Source: an uncultured Atopobium sp. (GTDB taxonomy: Bacteria > Actinomycetota > Coriobacteriia > Coriobacteriales > Atopobiaceae). Taken from it: a DNA stretch of 42,944 nucleotides. The position numbers and the translations under genes were made by a program. This document shows positions 8,058-14,973 of the stretch, one piece after another (position 1 is the stretch's first letter; each line of letters opens with the position of its first letter). The stretch spans positions 1 to 42,944 of the forward strand of contig CALKRF010000041.1 of the NCBI GenBank assembly GCA_937990665.1. Direction: 5' to 3'. Below the pieces are notes generated by a model, which made no database searches, was not told the DNA's origin, and saw only the letters and a program-made list of their open reading frames with translations.

Positions 8058-8972
8058 TTAAGCCACCTCCTCCTGAGTAGTTGCTGCAGGTGCTTTCTTA
8101 GAAGCAACCTCCTCCAAATACGATTCGCAGCATGCCTTAGCAACGGTGCGAACGCGAAGAATATAGTTAGCTCTCTCAACAGCAGAAAGAGCACCACGAG
8201 AGTCAAGTAGGTTGAATGCATGGCTGCACTTCATAACGCAGTCATACGCAGGTAGTGGAAGCTTACGCTCAAGGCAGCTGTGGCACTCTGCCTCATACTC
8301 GTCGAACTTCTCGCGCATAAGCTCAATATTGGCTACCTCAAAGTTGTAGGTTGAGAACTCGCGCTCATTCTCAAGGAATACCTGGCCGTATGTCATTGGA
8401 GTGCCGTCTGGCAGGTAGCTCCAGACCAGGTCATAGACAGAATCAACGCCCTGAGCATACATAGCAATACGCTCAAGACCATAGGTAATCTCAACAGGAA
8501 CAGGATCTACCTCAATACCGCCTACCTGCTGGAAGTACGTGAACTGAGTAACCTCCATGCCGTTGAGCCAGACCTCCCAGCCTAGACCCCAAGCTCCAAG
8601 AGTTGGGCTCTCCCAGTCGTCCTCAACAAAGCGAACGTCGTGGTCTTTTGGATCAAGGCCAATAGCGGCGAGTGAACCAAGATAGAGATCTTGAGAGTCT
8701 GCAGGAGATGGCTTGAGCAAGACCTGGAACTGATAGTAGTGCTGCAAGCGATTGGGGTTCTCGCCATAGCGTCCATCAGCAGGACGACGACAAGGCTGTG
8801 GATAGCAGGTACGCCAAGCGTCAGGACCAAGTGAGCGCAGGATAGTTGCGGTATGGAAGGTACCAGCACCTACCTCAGAGTCGTATGGCTGCATGACCGT
8901 GCAACCCTTTTCTGCCCAATAGTGTTCAAGGGTCAAAATCATATCTTGAAACGTTAGTGGTGTTGCGCCCAT
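8058..8972 (-). CDS. glyQ: Glycyl-tRNA synthetase alpha subunit
   Basis: Catalytic class II subunit of the heterotetrameric glycyl-tRNA synthetase. The 304-residue product is typical in length. It begins [19 protein letters not shown], contains [21 protein letters not shown] (about residues 30-50), [25 protein letters not shown]-like class II motif 2, and [21 protein letters not shown]. The C-terminal tail after YLEEVASKK is short and Ala-rich. It starts 33 bases after lepB with no terminator or T-box leader between, so it probably continues the rpsP-lepB transcript. Confidence 0.97.
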   Translation of the reverse strand: [304 protein letters not shown]

Positions 8973-9005
8973 GATGTTCTTTCTCTCAAATGTCCGACGT
9001 AAGTA

Positions 9006-9560
9006 CTATAGCCCGCGAGCATGGTCAAAGGGCCAGAAAATAAACATTGCCTTAGAGGTCACGGTAGAAACCGCAACTGCTCCAAAATATCTGGAATCAA
9101 GCGAGTTTGTTCTGTTATCCCCCATAACAAAAATATGACCTGCAGGAACAGTATACGGATAATTCTGAATTACGGCACCCGTGCGATCCGCAAGAGAATA
9201 TGTTGGCTTGCCTTCAGTGTAAGGCTCGTCCATAAGCTGGCCATCAACATACACAGCGCCGTCACGCAAATCAACCGTTTGACCTGCTGTGGCAATGACG
9301 CGCTTAACTAAAAGCGTATCGGGGTTTTGAGGGCTGGTAAAGGTAACCACATCGCCTGCTTGCGGAGTACCGCCAAAGCGGTAGGTAAGCTTCTCTCCTA
9401 CCAAACGGTCTCCCAGCTGAATAGTATTGAGCATGGAACCTGTTGGAACCTCATACACCTCAGCAACAAAAGTCCTGATAAAAAATGCCAGCGCAACGGC
9501 AACTGCCACAATTACCAGGTATTCAAGAAGCTCAAGTACTTTGGAATGTCCACTACTCAT
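9006..9560 (-). CDS. lepB: Signal peptidase I
   Basis: Membrane-bound serine peptidase that removes signal peptides from secreted proteins on the outer face of the membrane. With the ATG at 9560 it has 184 residues: one transmembrane segment (about 13-33), then EVPTGSM with the nucleophile Ser42, GDRLVGEKL, LLVKRVIATAGQ with the general base Lys86, and GDNRTNSLDSRYFG near the C-terminus. A TTG at 9584 and an ATG at 9566 are also in frame. I prefer 9560, since GGTGAT lies just upstream and matches the extended ribosome site. It starts a few bases before the trmD stop region ends. In many genomes rplS sits between trmD and lepB; here it does not. Confidence 0.93.
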   Translation of the reverse strand: MSSGHSKVLELLEYLVIVAVAVALAFFIRTFVAEVYEVPTGSMLNTIQLGDRLVGEKLTYRFGGTPQAGDVVTFTSPQNPDTLLVKRVIATAGQTVDLRDGAVYVDGQLMDEPYTEGKPTYSLADRTGAVIQNYPYTVPAGHIFVMGDNRTNSLDSRYFGAVAVSTVTSKAMFIFWPFDHARGL

Positions 9561-10302
9561 CGTCATCACCAGATTGCTGATCAAGCTCTGCTAAATACGC
9601 TCTGTCCTTCTCAGTGAGTTGAGCGCTCTCTAAGAGGTCTGGACGCCACGCACGAGTGCGAGCAAGTGCAGATTGTCGTCTCCAGACTGCTACCGCTCCG
9701 TGGTCTCCTGAAAGAAGCACAGACGGAACTTCTCGCCCCTCAAAGTTTGCTGGACGCGTGTACTGAGCATACTCAAGAAGGCCATCGTCAGAGAATGACT
9801 CATCCTGTGAGCTCATCTCATCACCAAGCGCACCAGGAAGCAAGCGCACAACCGAGTCAATCACGGTAAGCGCAGGAAGCTCTCCGCCCGTCAGCACGTA
9901 ATCTCCCAGAGAAATAACGTCATCTGCCAGCTCGTAGACGCGCTCGTCCATGCCCTCATAGCGACCACAGACAAACAGAATGCGTTCTTTTTGAGCAAAC
10001 TCTTGGGCAATAGCCTGAGAATACGGCCTACCAACTGGCGAGAAAAACACCACGTGGGGCTTAGGTTCTGCCTGATCAGAAATCTCACGAACTGCCTCAA
10101 AGATTGGAGCAGGCTTCATAAGCATGCCTTGTCCGCCACCAAAAGGAGCATCATCTACCGTACGATGCCTATCATGCGTCCAGTCACGCAAGTCATGTGC
10201 ATAGAACTCAAAAATATTTGCCTTTTGAGCTCTGCCCATAATAGAAGCATTTAAATAGGGCGAGAAGACCTCAGGAAATACTGAGAGCGTTTCTAGACGC
10301 AT
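9553..10302 (-). CDS. trmD: tRNA (guanine-37-N1)-methyltransferase
   Basis: TrmD methylates G37 next to the anticodon using S-adenosylmethionine, preventing +1 frameshifting. It is a knotted SPOUT enzyme. The 249-residue product starts RLETLSVFPEVFSPYL and has the hallmark DDAPFGGGQGMLMKP (about residues 49-63). It also has the SAM-binding knot: FVCGRYEGMDERV, ISLGDYVLTGGELPAL and RLLPGALG. A GTG three codons upstream overlaps the rimM stop, but the ATG at 10302 has AGGTGA five bases before it. The C-terminus ends in an acidic run whose codons carry the lepB start signals. Confidence 0.97.
   Translation of the reverse strand: MRLETLSVFPEVFSPYLNASIMGRAQKANIFEFYAHDLRDWTHDRHRTVDDAPFGGGQGMLMKPAPIFEAVREISDQAEPKPHVVFFSPVGRPYSQAIAQEFAQKERILFVCGRYEGMDERVYELADDVISLGDYVLTGGELPALTVIDSVVRLLPGALGDEMSSQDESFSDDGLLEYAQYTRPANFEGREVPSVLLSGDHGAVAVWRRQSALARTRAWRPDLLESAQLTEKDRAYLAELDQQSGDDDE
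10037..10045 (+). repeat. GGCGAGAAA motif copy 2
   Basis: Exact copy, continuing AACACC, inside trmD and antisense to it. Confidence 0.7.
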
Positions 10303-10303
10303 G

Positions 10304-10825
10304 CTACTCACCTAACCTAAGAAGGCCCTGAGGAATTGAGACGGTAATGGAGCCCTCGGCTGGGGCCTCTTTGATAAATTCATCCACGGCAGGCATCAGC
10401 ACCTGTCCAAAAGGCCCCTCAATGACCCACACATTTTGTGTAGGTCCAACAAGAACCTCTGTAATTTCACCCAGAGAACCATGTTCTGTATCACGTACTT
10501 CTCTACCCACAAGTAGAGAAACATTTACCAGACCAAAGTTTTCTGGAAGACAATCTTCTTCTACCAGAAGCGTTTTACCAATAAGCTCTTCTGCATCAGA
10601 GATGGTAGTTACGTCTTCAAAAGTTACAAGACTACCTTCTCTATCATCTGACTCAACAGAGACAACTGAAAACTTCCTAGGGCCCTTAAGCGCAGGCGGA
10701 ACAGGAACAACTGTCATGCCTTCAGCTATAAGAGAAGGAAGGCTGTGAACGGGAACCGTCACAACCTCCCCTCTTTTACCATGCGTTTTAACAATTTGAG
10801 CAATTGCTCGCCAGTGTTTACGCAA
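10304..10825 (-). CDS. rimM: Ribosome maturation factor RimM
   Basis: RimM binds S19 and assists maturation of the 30S head. The 173-residue product has the N-terminal RimM beta-barrel (IAQIVKTHGKRGEVVTVPV at about 8-26, the family's VxxxhGhkGEh pattern) and a C-terminal PRC-barrel (LVGREVRDTEHGSLGEITEVL, then VLMPAVDEFIKE). The start is a TTG two bases after the khpA stop; no ATG or GTG lies near enough, and the family begins about this point. The gene overlaps nothing and is followed immediately by trmD. Confidence 0.93.
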   Translation of the reverse strand: MRKHWRAIAQIVKTHGKRGEVVTVPVHSLPSLIAEGMTVVPVPPALKGPRKFSVVSVESDDREGSLVTFEDVTTISDAEELIGKTLLVEEDCLPENFGLVNVSLLVGREVRDTEHGSLGEITEVLVGPTQNVWVIEGPFGQVLMPAVDEFIKEAPAEGSITVSIPQGLLRLGE

Positions 10826-10827
10826 AA

Positions 10828-11130
10828 TTAGCCTACAACCTCGACATCAACAGAGGTGCCAACACGCTGGCCAAGAGCACGAGCCAAAGTACGAATAGCC
10901 TTAATGGTTCTACCCTTGCGGCCGATGACACGTCCAGCGTCTTCCTCAGAGCAAGAAACCTCAATCAAGGCTCCATCCTCGCGATCGGTGACGTCGAGTG
11001 CAACAGCATCTTCATTATCGACAAGACCACAAACGATGTACTCAACAAGGTCAGCTACCTTGTCAGAAGGCATCTCCTGAATGTCTTGATCGACAGCGTC
11101 TACCTCAGTGGGCTCTGTGAATTCAGACAC
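10828..11130 (-). CDS. khpA: KH-domain RNA-binding protein KhpA (YlqC)
   Basis: Small KH protein that, with KhpB, binds many RNAs and affects cell division and elongation in Gram-positives. Of the 100 residues, the KH part is about 25-100, with the RNA-binding GxxG loop in AGRVIGRKGRTIKAIR (about 65-80). The acidic N-terminal 20 residues are an extension compared with the usual 75-80. It starts with GTG four bases past the rpsP stop, in the standard rpsP-khpA-rimM-trmD order. Confidence 0.93.
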   Translation of the reverse strand: MSEFTEPTEVDAVDQDIQEMPSDKVADLVEYIVCGLVDNEDAVALDVTDREDGALIEVSCSEEDAGRVIGRKGRTIKAIRTLARALGQRVGTSVDVEVVG

Positions 11131-11133
11131 GAT

Positions 11134-11502
11134 TTACTCAGCCTCTGGAGCCTCGGACTCCTCAGCAGCTGCGGCAGCAGCCTCAGCAGCAGCCTCTGCA
11201 GCTGCAGCAGCCTTTGCCTGTGCCTTCTTGGAGAGCTTGGTCTTCTTCTCTGCAACTGGAGCACCAGTACGAGCGATCTCAATGAGGTGAGAAACTGCGC
11301 TTGTTGGCTGAGCGCCCTTTGCTACCCACTCGTCAACCTTCTCGAGGTTGATATCAATCGTCTTTGGGCTAGTCAGTGGGTTATAACGACCGACTTCTTC
11401 AATGTAACGACCATCGCGAGGCATACGACCATCAGCGACAACTACGCGATAGTACGGACGCTTCTTGGCACCGTGACGGGCCAGACGAATCTTAACTGCC
11501 AA
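11134..11502 (-). CDS. rpsP: 30S ribosomal protein S16 with Ala/Glu-rich tail
   Basis: S16 is an early assembly protein of the 30S body. Residues 1-80 are standard S16 (AVKIRLARHGAKKRPYYRVVVAD, then RYIEEVGRYNPL and a VDEWVAKGAQPTSAV segment). The last 30 or so residues are a low-complexity Ala/Glu tail, longer than in most phyla. The start is the TTG at 11502, six bases after GGAGGAG; an ATG five codons upstream (11517) has no ribosome site. The product has 122 residues. It is the first gene of the operon that runs through trmD-lepB. Confidence 0.95.
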   Translation of the reverse strand: MAVKIRLARHGAKKRPYYRVVVADGRMPRDGRYIEEVGRYNPLTSPKTIDINLEKVDEWVAKGAQPTSAVSHLIEIARTGAPVAEKKTKLSKKAQAKAAAAAEAAAEAAAAAAEESEAPEAE

Positions 11503-11521
11503 TGAAAACTCCTCCATACGA

Positions 11522-11554
11522 GCGGTGCCTCGGATGTTAGATGGGCTGCACCGC
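11522..11554 (-). promoter_or_regulatory. Hairpin in the rpsP 5' leader
   Basis: A perfect 7-bp GC-rich stem (GCGGTGC at 11522-11528 with GCACCGC at 11548-11554) lies about 20 bases upstream of the rpsP TTG start, just before its ribosome site. It could modulate S16 translation; no T run follows, so it is not a terminator. Confidence 0.4.
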
Positions 11555-11603
11555 AAAGCCACAAATCGGGTTACAAGTGTACAACAACGCATTAACCTCG
11601 AAA

Positions 11604-11609
11604 AGTATA
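11604..11609 (-). promoter_or_regulatory. Candidate -10 element for rpsP
   Basis: The minus strand reads TATACT here, identical to the -10 hexamers of rplS and the tRNA-Arg promoter. The -35 at 17 bases is weak. Transcription from here would give a leader of about 95 bases with the hairpin at 11522-11554. It diverges from the dinB promoter. Confidence 0.45.
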
Positions 11610-11648
11610 AATTTGCTCTCTTCAAAAAGTACTCGTAATTTATGTATG

Positions 11649-11683
11649 AAACACTTGTTCTATTTGTACAAAAAGTATACACT
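11649..11683 (+). promoter_or_regulatory. dinB promoter with LexA-like box
   Basis: AAACACTTGTTC (11649-11660) differs by one base from the Gram-positive SOS half-sites GAAC-N4-GTTC. Its right half is the -35 TTGTTC (11655-11660). Seventeen bases on is the -10 TACACT (11678-11683); a TATACA two bases earlier is an alternative. The predicted transcript start falls at the ATG at 11690, which suggests a leaderless mRNA. SOS control is inference. Confidence 0.45.
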
Positions 11684-11689
11684 ATTTCT

Positions 11690-13024
11690 ATGGAAACATC
11701 AAAGGACATATCAGATAAAAACGCACGTAAATCGTGTGATTTTGAGTGGCATGGTAAAGCCATTGGGCTTCTTGACCTTGATGCGTTCTTTGCGTCTGTA
11801 GAACAACTTGATCATCCTGAGTGGCGCGGAAAACCAGTAATTGTTGGAGGCTCACCCCACAAACGAGGCGTTGTTTCAACCGCCTCTTATGAAGCAAGGA
11901 AGTATGGTGTTCATTCTGCCATGCCTTCAGCTACTGCGGTAAGGCTTTGTCCTCATGCAATTTGGACTTCAGGACGTTATGACAGATACTCAGAAATGAG
12001 CGCTCTTGTTATGGGTTTTCTCAAAGATGAGACTCCCCTTGTTGAGCAGGTTTCTATTGATGAGGCATTTTTTGACATCACTCCAGGCAGATTCTCTAAA
12101 GAAAATCCTTTGGAGATTTGTAAGCGCATACAAAAGAAAGTCGCTTCGCTAGGCGTCACCTGTTCCATTGGCCTGGGAACAAACAAGACAATTGCCAAGA
12201 TTGCCTCTGAGCAAGAAAAGCCTCGTGGTCTTACTGCTGTGTTTCCTGGCACAGAAGGCCGCTTTCTAGCACCTCTGCCTATTGAGGCCATGAGTGGTAT
12301 TGGTTCTGCGACGGCAAAGACACTTCATCAGCAGGGAATCAAAACGCTTGGAGAGCTCTCAAGAGCAGATGCAACGTATCTGACTTCCCTTGTTGGCAAT
12401 ACAGCTTCAAAGATGATTTTGCGCGCGCAAGGAAAAGAAGTCTCAGAAGTTCATGAAGCTGCCCAGCCTCGTGACGTTAAGTCTGTTTCTAACGAGAGAA
12501 CCTTTGAAACAGATTTGTTTGATAAACAAGAAATCGTAGAAGCTATTAGGCACATTGCTGGCGTTGTAGGAAGACGTCTTCGCCGAAAGCGGCTCCAAGG
12601 ATATACCGTAACCCTCAAAGTAAAAGCCTCTGCAACAGAGTCTCATACCGCTCAAAAAAGAATGCCTGCACCAACTGATGATGAGCACCTCTTTGCAGAG
12701 ATTGCCGTTGGTCTTCTTTCAACCATTTGGAAAGAAGGTCAGCCAGTAAGACTGCTTGGCGTTGGCATTAGCTCATTTACAGATGAGACACAGAGCAAGC
12801 CTGTTCAAACGTCTCTTTTTGATCAATTTAATGACACATTTGAGGCTGCTGCCCCTGGGCCTACAACAAAAAAGAAACCTCGGAGTGACTTACGTCATCT
12901 CTCCGAGGTAACCGATAAACTCAAAGATAAATTTGGTGCAGATGCTGTGCAGTATGGTAGAGACCTACGCTTTGAGCATCGCGTCTCAGACACTATGCCT
13001 ACAGGCAAAAACGAACAAATCTAG
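11690..13024 (+). CDS. dinB: Y-family DNA polymerase IV
   Basis: Error-prone translesion polymerase that extends past damaged bases. With ATG 11690 it has 444 residues. The palm motif is GLLDLDAFFASVEQ (metal-binding D29), then YEARKYGVHSAMPS (fingers), and VSIDEAFFDIT with catalytic D124-E125. A helix-hairpin-helix thumb (MSGIGSATAKTLHQQGIKTLGEL) and a little-finger domain follow. A linker and a C-terminal stretch with QTSLFDQF resemble the beta-clamp-binding peptide. An ATG 16 codons upstream (11642) is possible but would place the promoter inside the gene. No ribosome site precedes 11690, in keeping with a leaderless transcript. It converges on rsfS with only 10 bases between and no terminator seen. 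Confidence 0.93.
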   Translation: METSKDISDKNARKSCDFEWHGKAIGLLDLDAFFASVEQLDHPEWRGKPVIVGGSPHKRGVVSTASYEARKYGVHSAMPSATAVRLCPHAIWTSGRYDRYSEMSALVMGFLKDETPLVEQVSIDEAFFDITPGRFSKENPLEICKRIQKKVASLGVTCSIGLGTNKTIAKIASEQEKPRGLTAVFPGTEGRFLAPLPIEAMSGIGSATAKTLHQQGIKTLGELSRADATYLTSLVGNTASKMILRAQGKEVSEVHEAAQPRDVKSVSNERTFETDLFDKQEIVEAIRHIAGVVGRRLRRKRLQGYTVTLKVKASATESHTAQKRMPAPTDDEHLFAEIAVGLLSTIWKEGQPVRLLGVGISSFTDETQSKPVQTSLFDQFNDTFEAAAPGPTTKKKPRSDLRHLSEVTDKLKDKFGADAVQYGRDLRFEHRVSDTMPTGKNEQI

Positions 13025-13034
13025 TACACCAAAA

Positions 13035-13511
13035 CTACTCAGTAGGATCAGCAGATTCTGGAAGATTGTCTACCAGGTCATCCTCGGAAAGCTCAAAGGC
13101 TGGAGCCAAAGCATCCTCTGGAAGATCAGCGTAAGGAATCTCAGAAGTCATAGCGCCCTCAATATCCAGCTCTACACGAGGAGCATCTGCCCAAAGTCGC
13201 TCAAGACGATAGTAAGACCTTACCTCAGGCTGGAATACGTGAACTACAACTGAGCCGTAATCAATCAGAATCCAATTAAGGCCGTCACGACCCTCAGTAG
13301 AAATTGGACGAACGCCGCAATTTGCCGTGACCTTCTCGCGAACTTCATCAACAATAGCGTCAGCTAAACGAGCATTTCCACCAGTGCAGATAACAAAGTA
13401 ATCGCAAACGTCACTGAGACCAGTGAGGTCAAGCACAAGAATATCTTCAGCTTTCTTCTGATCTGCAGCAATTGCAGCAGTCTTTGCAAGCTCAAGTGAA
13501 GTTACAGCCAT
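13035..13511 (-). CDS. rsfS: Ribosomal silencing factor RsfS (Iojap/YbeB)
   Basis: RsfS binds L14 and blocks subunit joining when nutrients fall. The core (residues 1-112) shows DILVLDLTGLSDVCDYFVICTG, RPISTEGRDGLNWILIDYGSVVVHVF and YYRLERLW, all typical. The last 45 residues are an acidic extension not found in the short members. It starts with ATG after CGGAG and ends the obg-nadD-yqeK-rsfS cluster. Confidence 0.95.
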   Translation of the reverse strand: MAVTSLELAKTAAIAADQKKAEDILVLDLTGLSDVCDYFVICTGGNARLADAIVDEVREKVTANCGVRPISTEGRDGLNWILIDYGSVVVHVFQPEVRSYYRLERLWADAPRVELDIEGAMTSEIPYADLPEDALAPAFELSEDDLVDNLPESADPTE

Positions 13512-13540
13512 GAATTTCTCCGTTTTCTCCTATAGCAAAG

Positions 13541-14179
13541 CTACTCAGATGTTTTTTCAATCATCTCATTGTATAGTGCAATTGAGTTTGGATACAAATA
13601 ACTCCTCGATGAAATTACATACCTCATCACACCACAAAATGCGCTCTCGTAAAGTTCATCAAGAGAACCACCCTGCAGATAAACTTCGCGAGCAGTCACA
13701 ACAGCTTCAAAATCTGGACGCAATGGCTCAATAAGATCAGCTACATACAAGATTTTATCTAGCTTGCTCATTTGACGGTCGCCCGCAGTGTGCTTCTGAA
13801 TGGCGCTGAGAATCTGCTCAGAAAGCCAAGGATAGATGGCTGGTAGCGTTTTTGCGGCGAGAGGGCCATGTAAGAGTCCAACAATTTTCTGATAAGGAGC
13901 TTCTGTCTGGATACGAAAGCGCTCTGCCAGTTCAATGGTTTCTGCATCAGGAAGAAGTTTCTCCCAATCATGCAAAATACCTGCAACGCGAGCGCTCAAC
14001 ATATCTGCACCATAAACCTGTGCAAGCGTTTCTGCACAATGTCCCACAGAGATAGAATGCGCAAAACGCTTAGGGTTCTTGTGATACATATGACTCTTCA
14101 AATCAGACTCAAGCTGATCAATAAGCGCCTGTTGTTCTGCGGTATAGACAATATCTTTTGCTATAAGTGTTCTTTCCAT
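13541..14179 (-). CDS. yqeK: HD-domain Ap4A hydrolase (YqeK family)
   Basis: YqeK-type enzymes cleave diadenosine tetraphosphate symmetrically to ADP. Of 212 residues, the HD core has KRFAHSISVGHCAETLA (His41) and AGILHDWEK (His70-Asp71), with GLLHGPLAA and a later IQKHTAGDRQMSKLDKILYVADLIEP region carrying further metal ligands. The N-terminal 25 residues are an extension. It lies between nadD and rsfS, the standard context; the ATG at 14179 has AGGA before it. Confidence 0.9.
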   Translation of the reverse strand: MERTLIAKDIVYTAEQQALIDQLESDLKSHMYHKNPKRFAHSISVGHCAETLAQVYGADMLSARVAGILHDWEKLLPDAETIELAERFRIQTEAPYQKIVGLLHGPLAAKTLPAIYPWLSEQILSAIQKHTAGDRQMSKLDKILYVADLIEPLRPDFEAVVTAREVYLQGGSLDELYESAFCGVMRYVISSRSYLYPNSIALYNEMIEKTSE

Positions 14180-14295
14180 TATGTCCTACAAATTATTGCG
14201 TCAAACCTGATCTCCACCTGTTTGACACTACCCTGATACGAGCGTATGTCAATCTGAGCAGCGGGTCGCTTTGGCTTGACCACTTAATTAAGTGG
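14180..14295 (-). promoter_or_regulatory. nadD-yqeK spacer with possible promoter and a palindrome
   Basis: The 104-base gap holds a good -35 (TTGACA on the minus strand, near 14240-14245), but the -10 sixteen bases later (TAGTGT) is poor. At its left end CCACTTAATTAAGTGG (14280-14295) is a perfect 16-base palindrome spanning the nadD stop. An internal promoter for yqeK-rsfS is possible but not established. Confidence 0.3.
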
Positions 14296-14970
14296 CGTTG
14301 TGTCGGCACCATAAAGCCCATGCTTGTGAATGTAACCTGTTACAGAATCGGGAGTCAGGTATCTGAGGCTCTGACCATTTTGAACTCTACTACGCAAGTA
14401 GCTTGATGAGATTGCTAGTGCGGGAACCTCAAGATAGGTTACCTTGAAGTCATAAGGTGAGTCTGCAATAACCTTTTGAGCACGACTCAGCTCATAACCA
14501 GGACGCGTTGCAGCAACAAAGTGAGCAAGCTCAGCTACGGTCTGTGCATCTTTCCAAGTGACAATATCAGCAATTGCATCTGCACCAGTAATAAAGAAAA
14601 ATTCAACGTTAGAGGGATATACCTTACGCAATCTTCTGAGCGTATCAGCGGTGTAAGTGATGCCCTCATAATCCACCTCAAAACGAGAAGCAACAAAATG
14701 AGGATTATCTGAGGTTGCTAGAAGCGTCATTGAGTAACGGTCTTCTCCCCTGGTAACTCCCTTATTTTGTTTGAACGCAGGGCGACCAGCAGGCATAAAG
14801 ACAACCACATCAAGATCCAAATCATCATATGCCTGCTCAGCGGCTACCAAGTGACCGTTATGAATGGGGTCAAAGGTTCCACCCATGATTCCCAGACGAT
14901 AGGTGCGGTTTTTATCCTGTCCTAAACGAGGTAGACCAGGGTGCATGTTATTTAAGACGTCGGCTGCCAT
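14284..14970 (-). CDS. nadD: Nicotinate-nucleotide adenylyltransferase
   Basis: Transfers AMP to nicotinate mononucleotide in NAD synthesis. The 228-residue product has the nucleotidyltransferase signature GIMGGTFDPIHNGHL (about residues 27-41), VVFMPAGRPAFK, FFITGADAIADIVTWK and the ISSSYLRSR motif near the C-terminus. The first 23 residues precede the conserved core and may be a genuine extension. It starts three bases after the obg stop. Confidence 0.95.
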   Translation of the reverse strand: MAADVLNNMHPGLPRLGQDKNRTYRLGIMGGTFDPIHNGHLVAAEQAYDDLDLDVVVFMPAGRPAFKQNKGVTRGEDRYSMTLLATSDNPHFVASRFEVDYEGITYTADTLRRLRKVYPSNVEFFFITGADAIADIVTWKDAQTVAELAHFVAATRPGYELSRAQKVIADSPYDFKVTYLEVPALAISSSYLRSRVQNGQSLRYLTPDSVTGYIHKHGLYGADTTPLN

Positions 14971-14973
14971 ACT

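Noticed and set aside
8973..9005. T-box or separate promoter before glyQ
   Set aside because: The gap to lepB is only 33 bases, with no room for a T-box and no promoter hexamers.
10804..11505. A 233-codon plus-strand frame opposite khpA and rpsP
   Set aside because: It lies opposite two certain genes and its translation is Ser/Leu-rich, the mirror of the Ala/Glu tail of S16.
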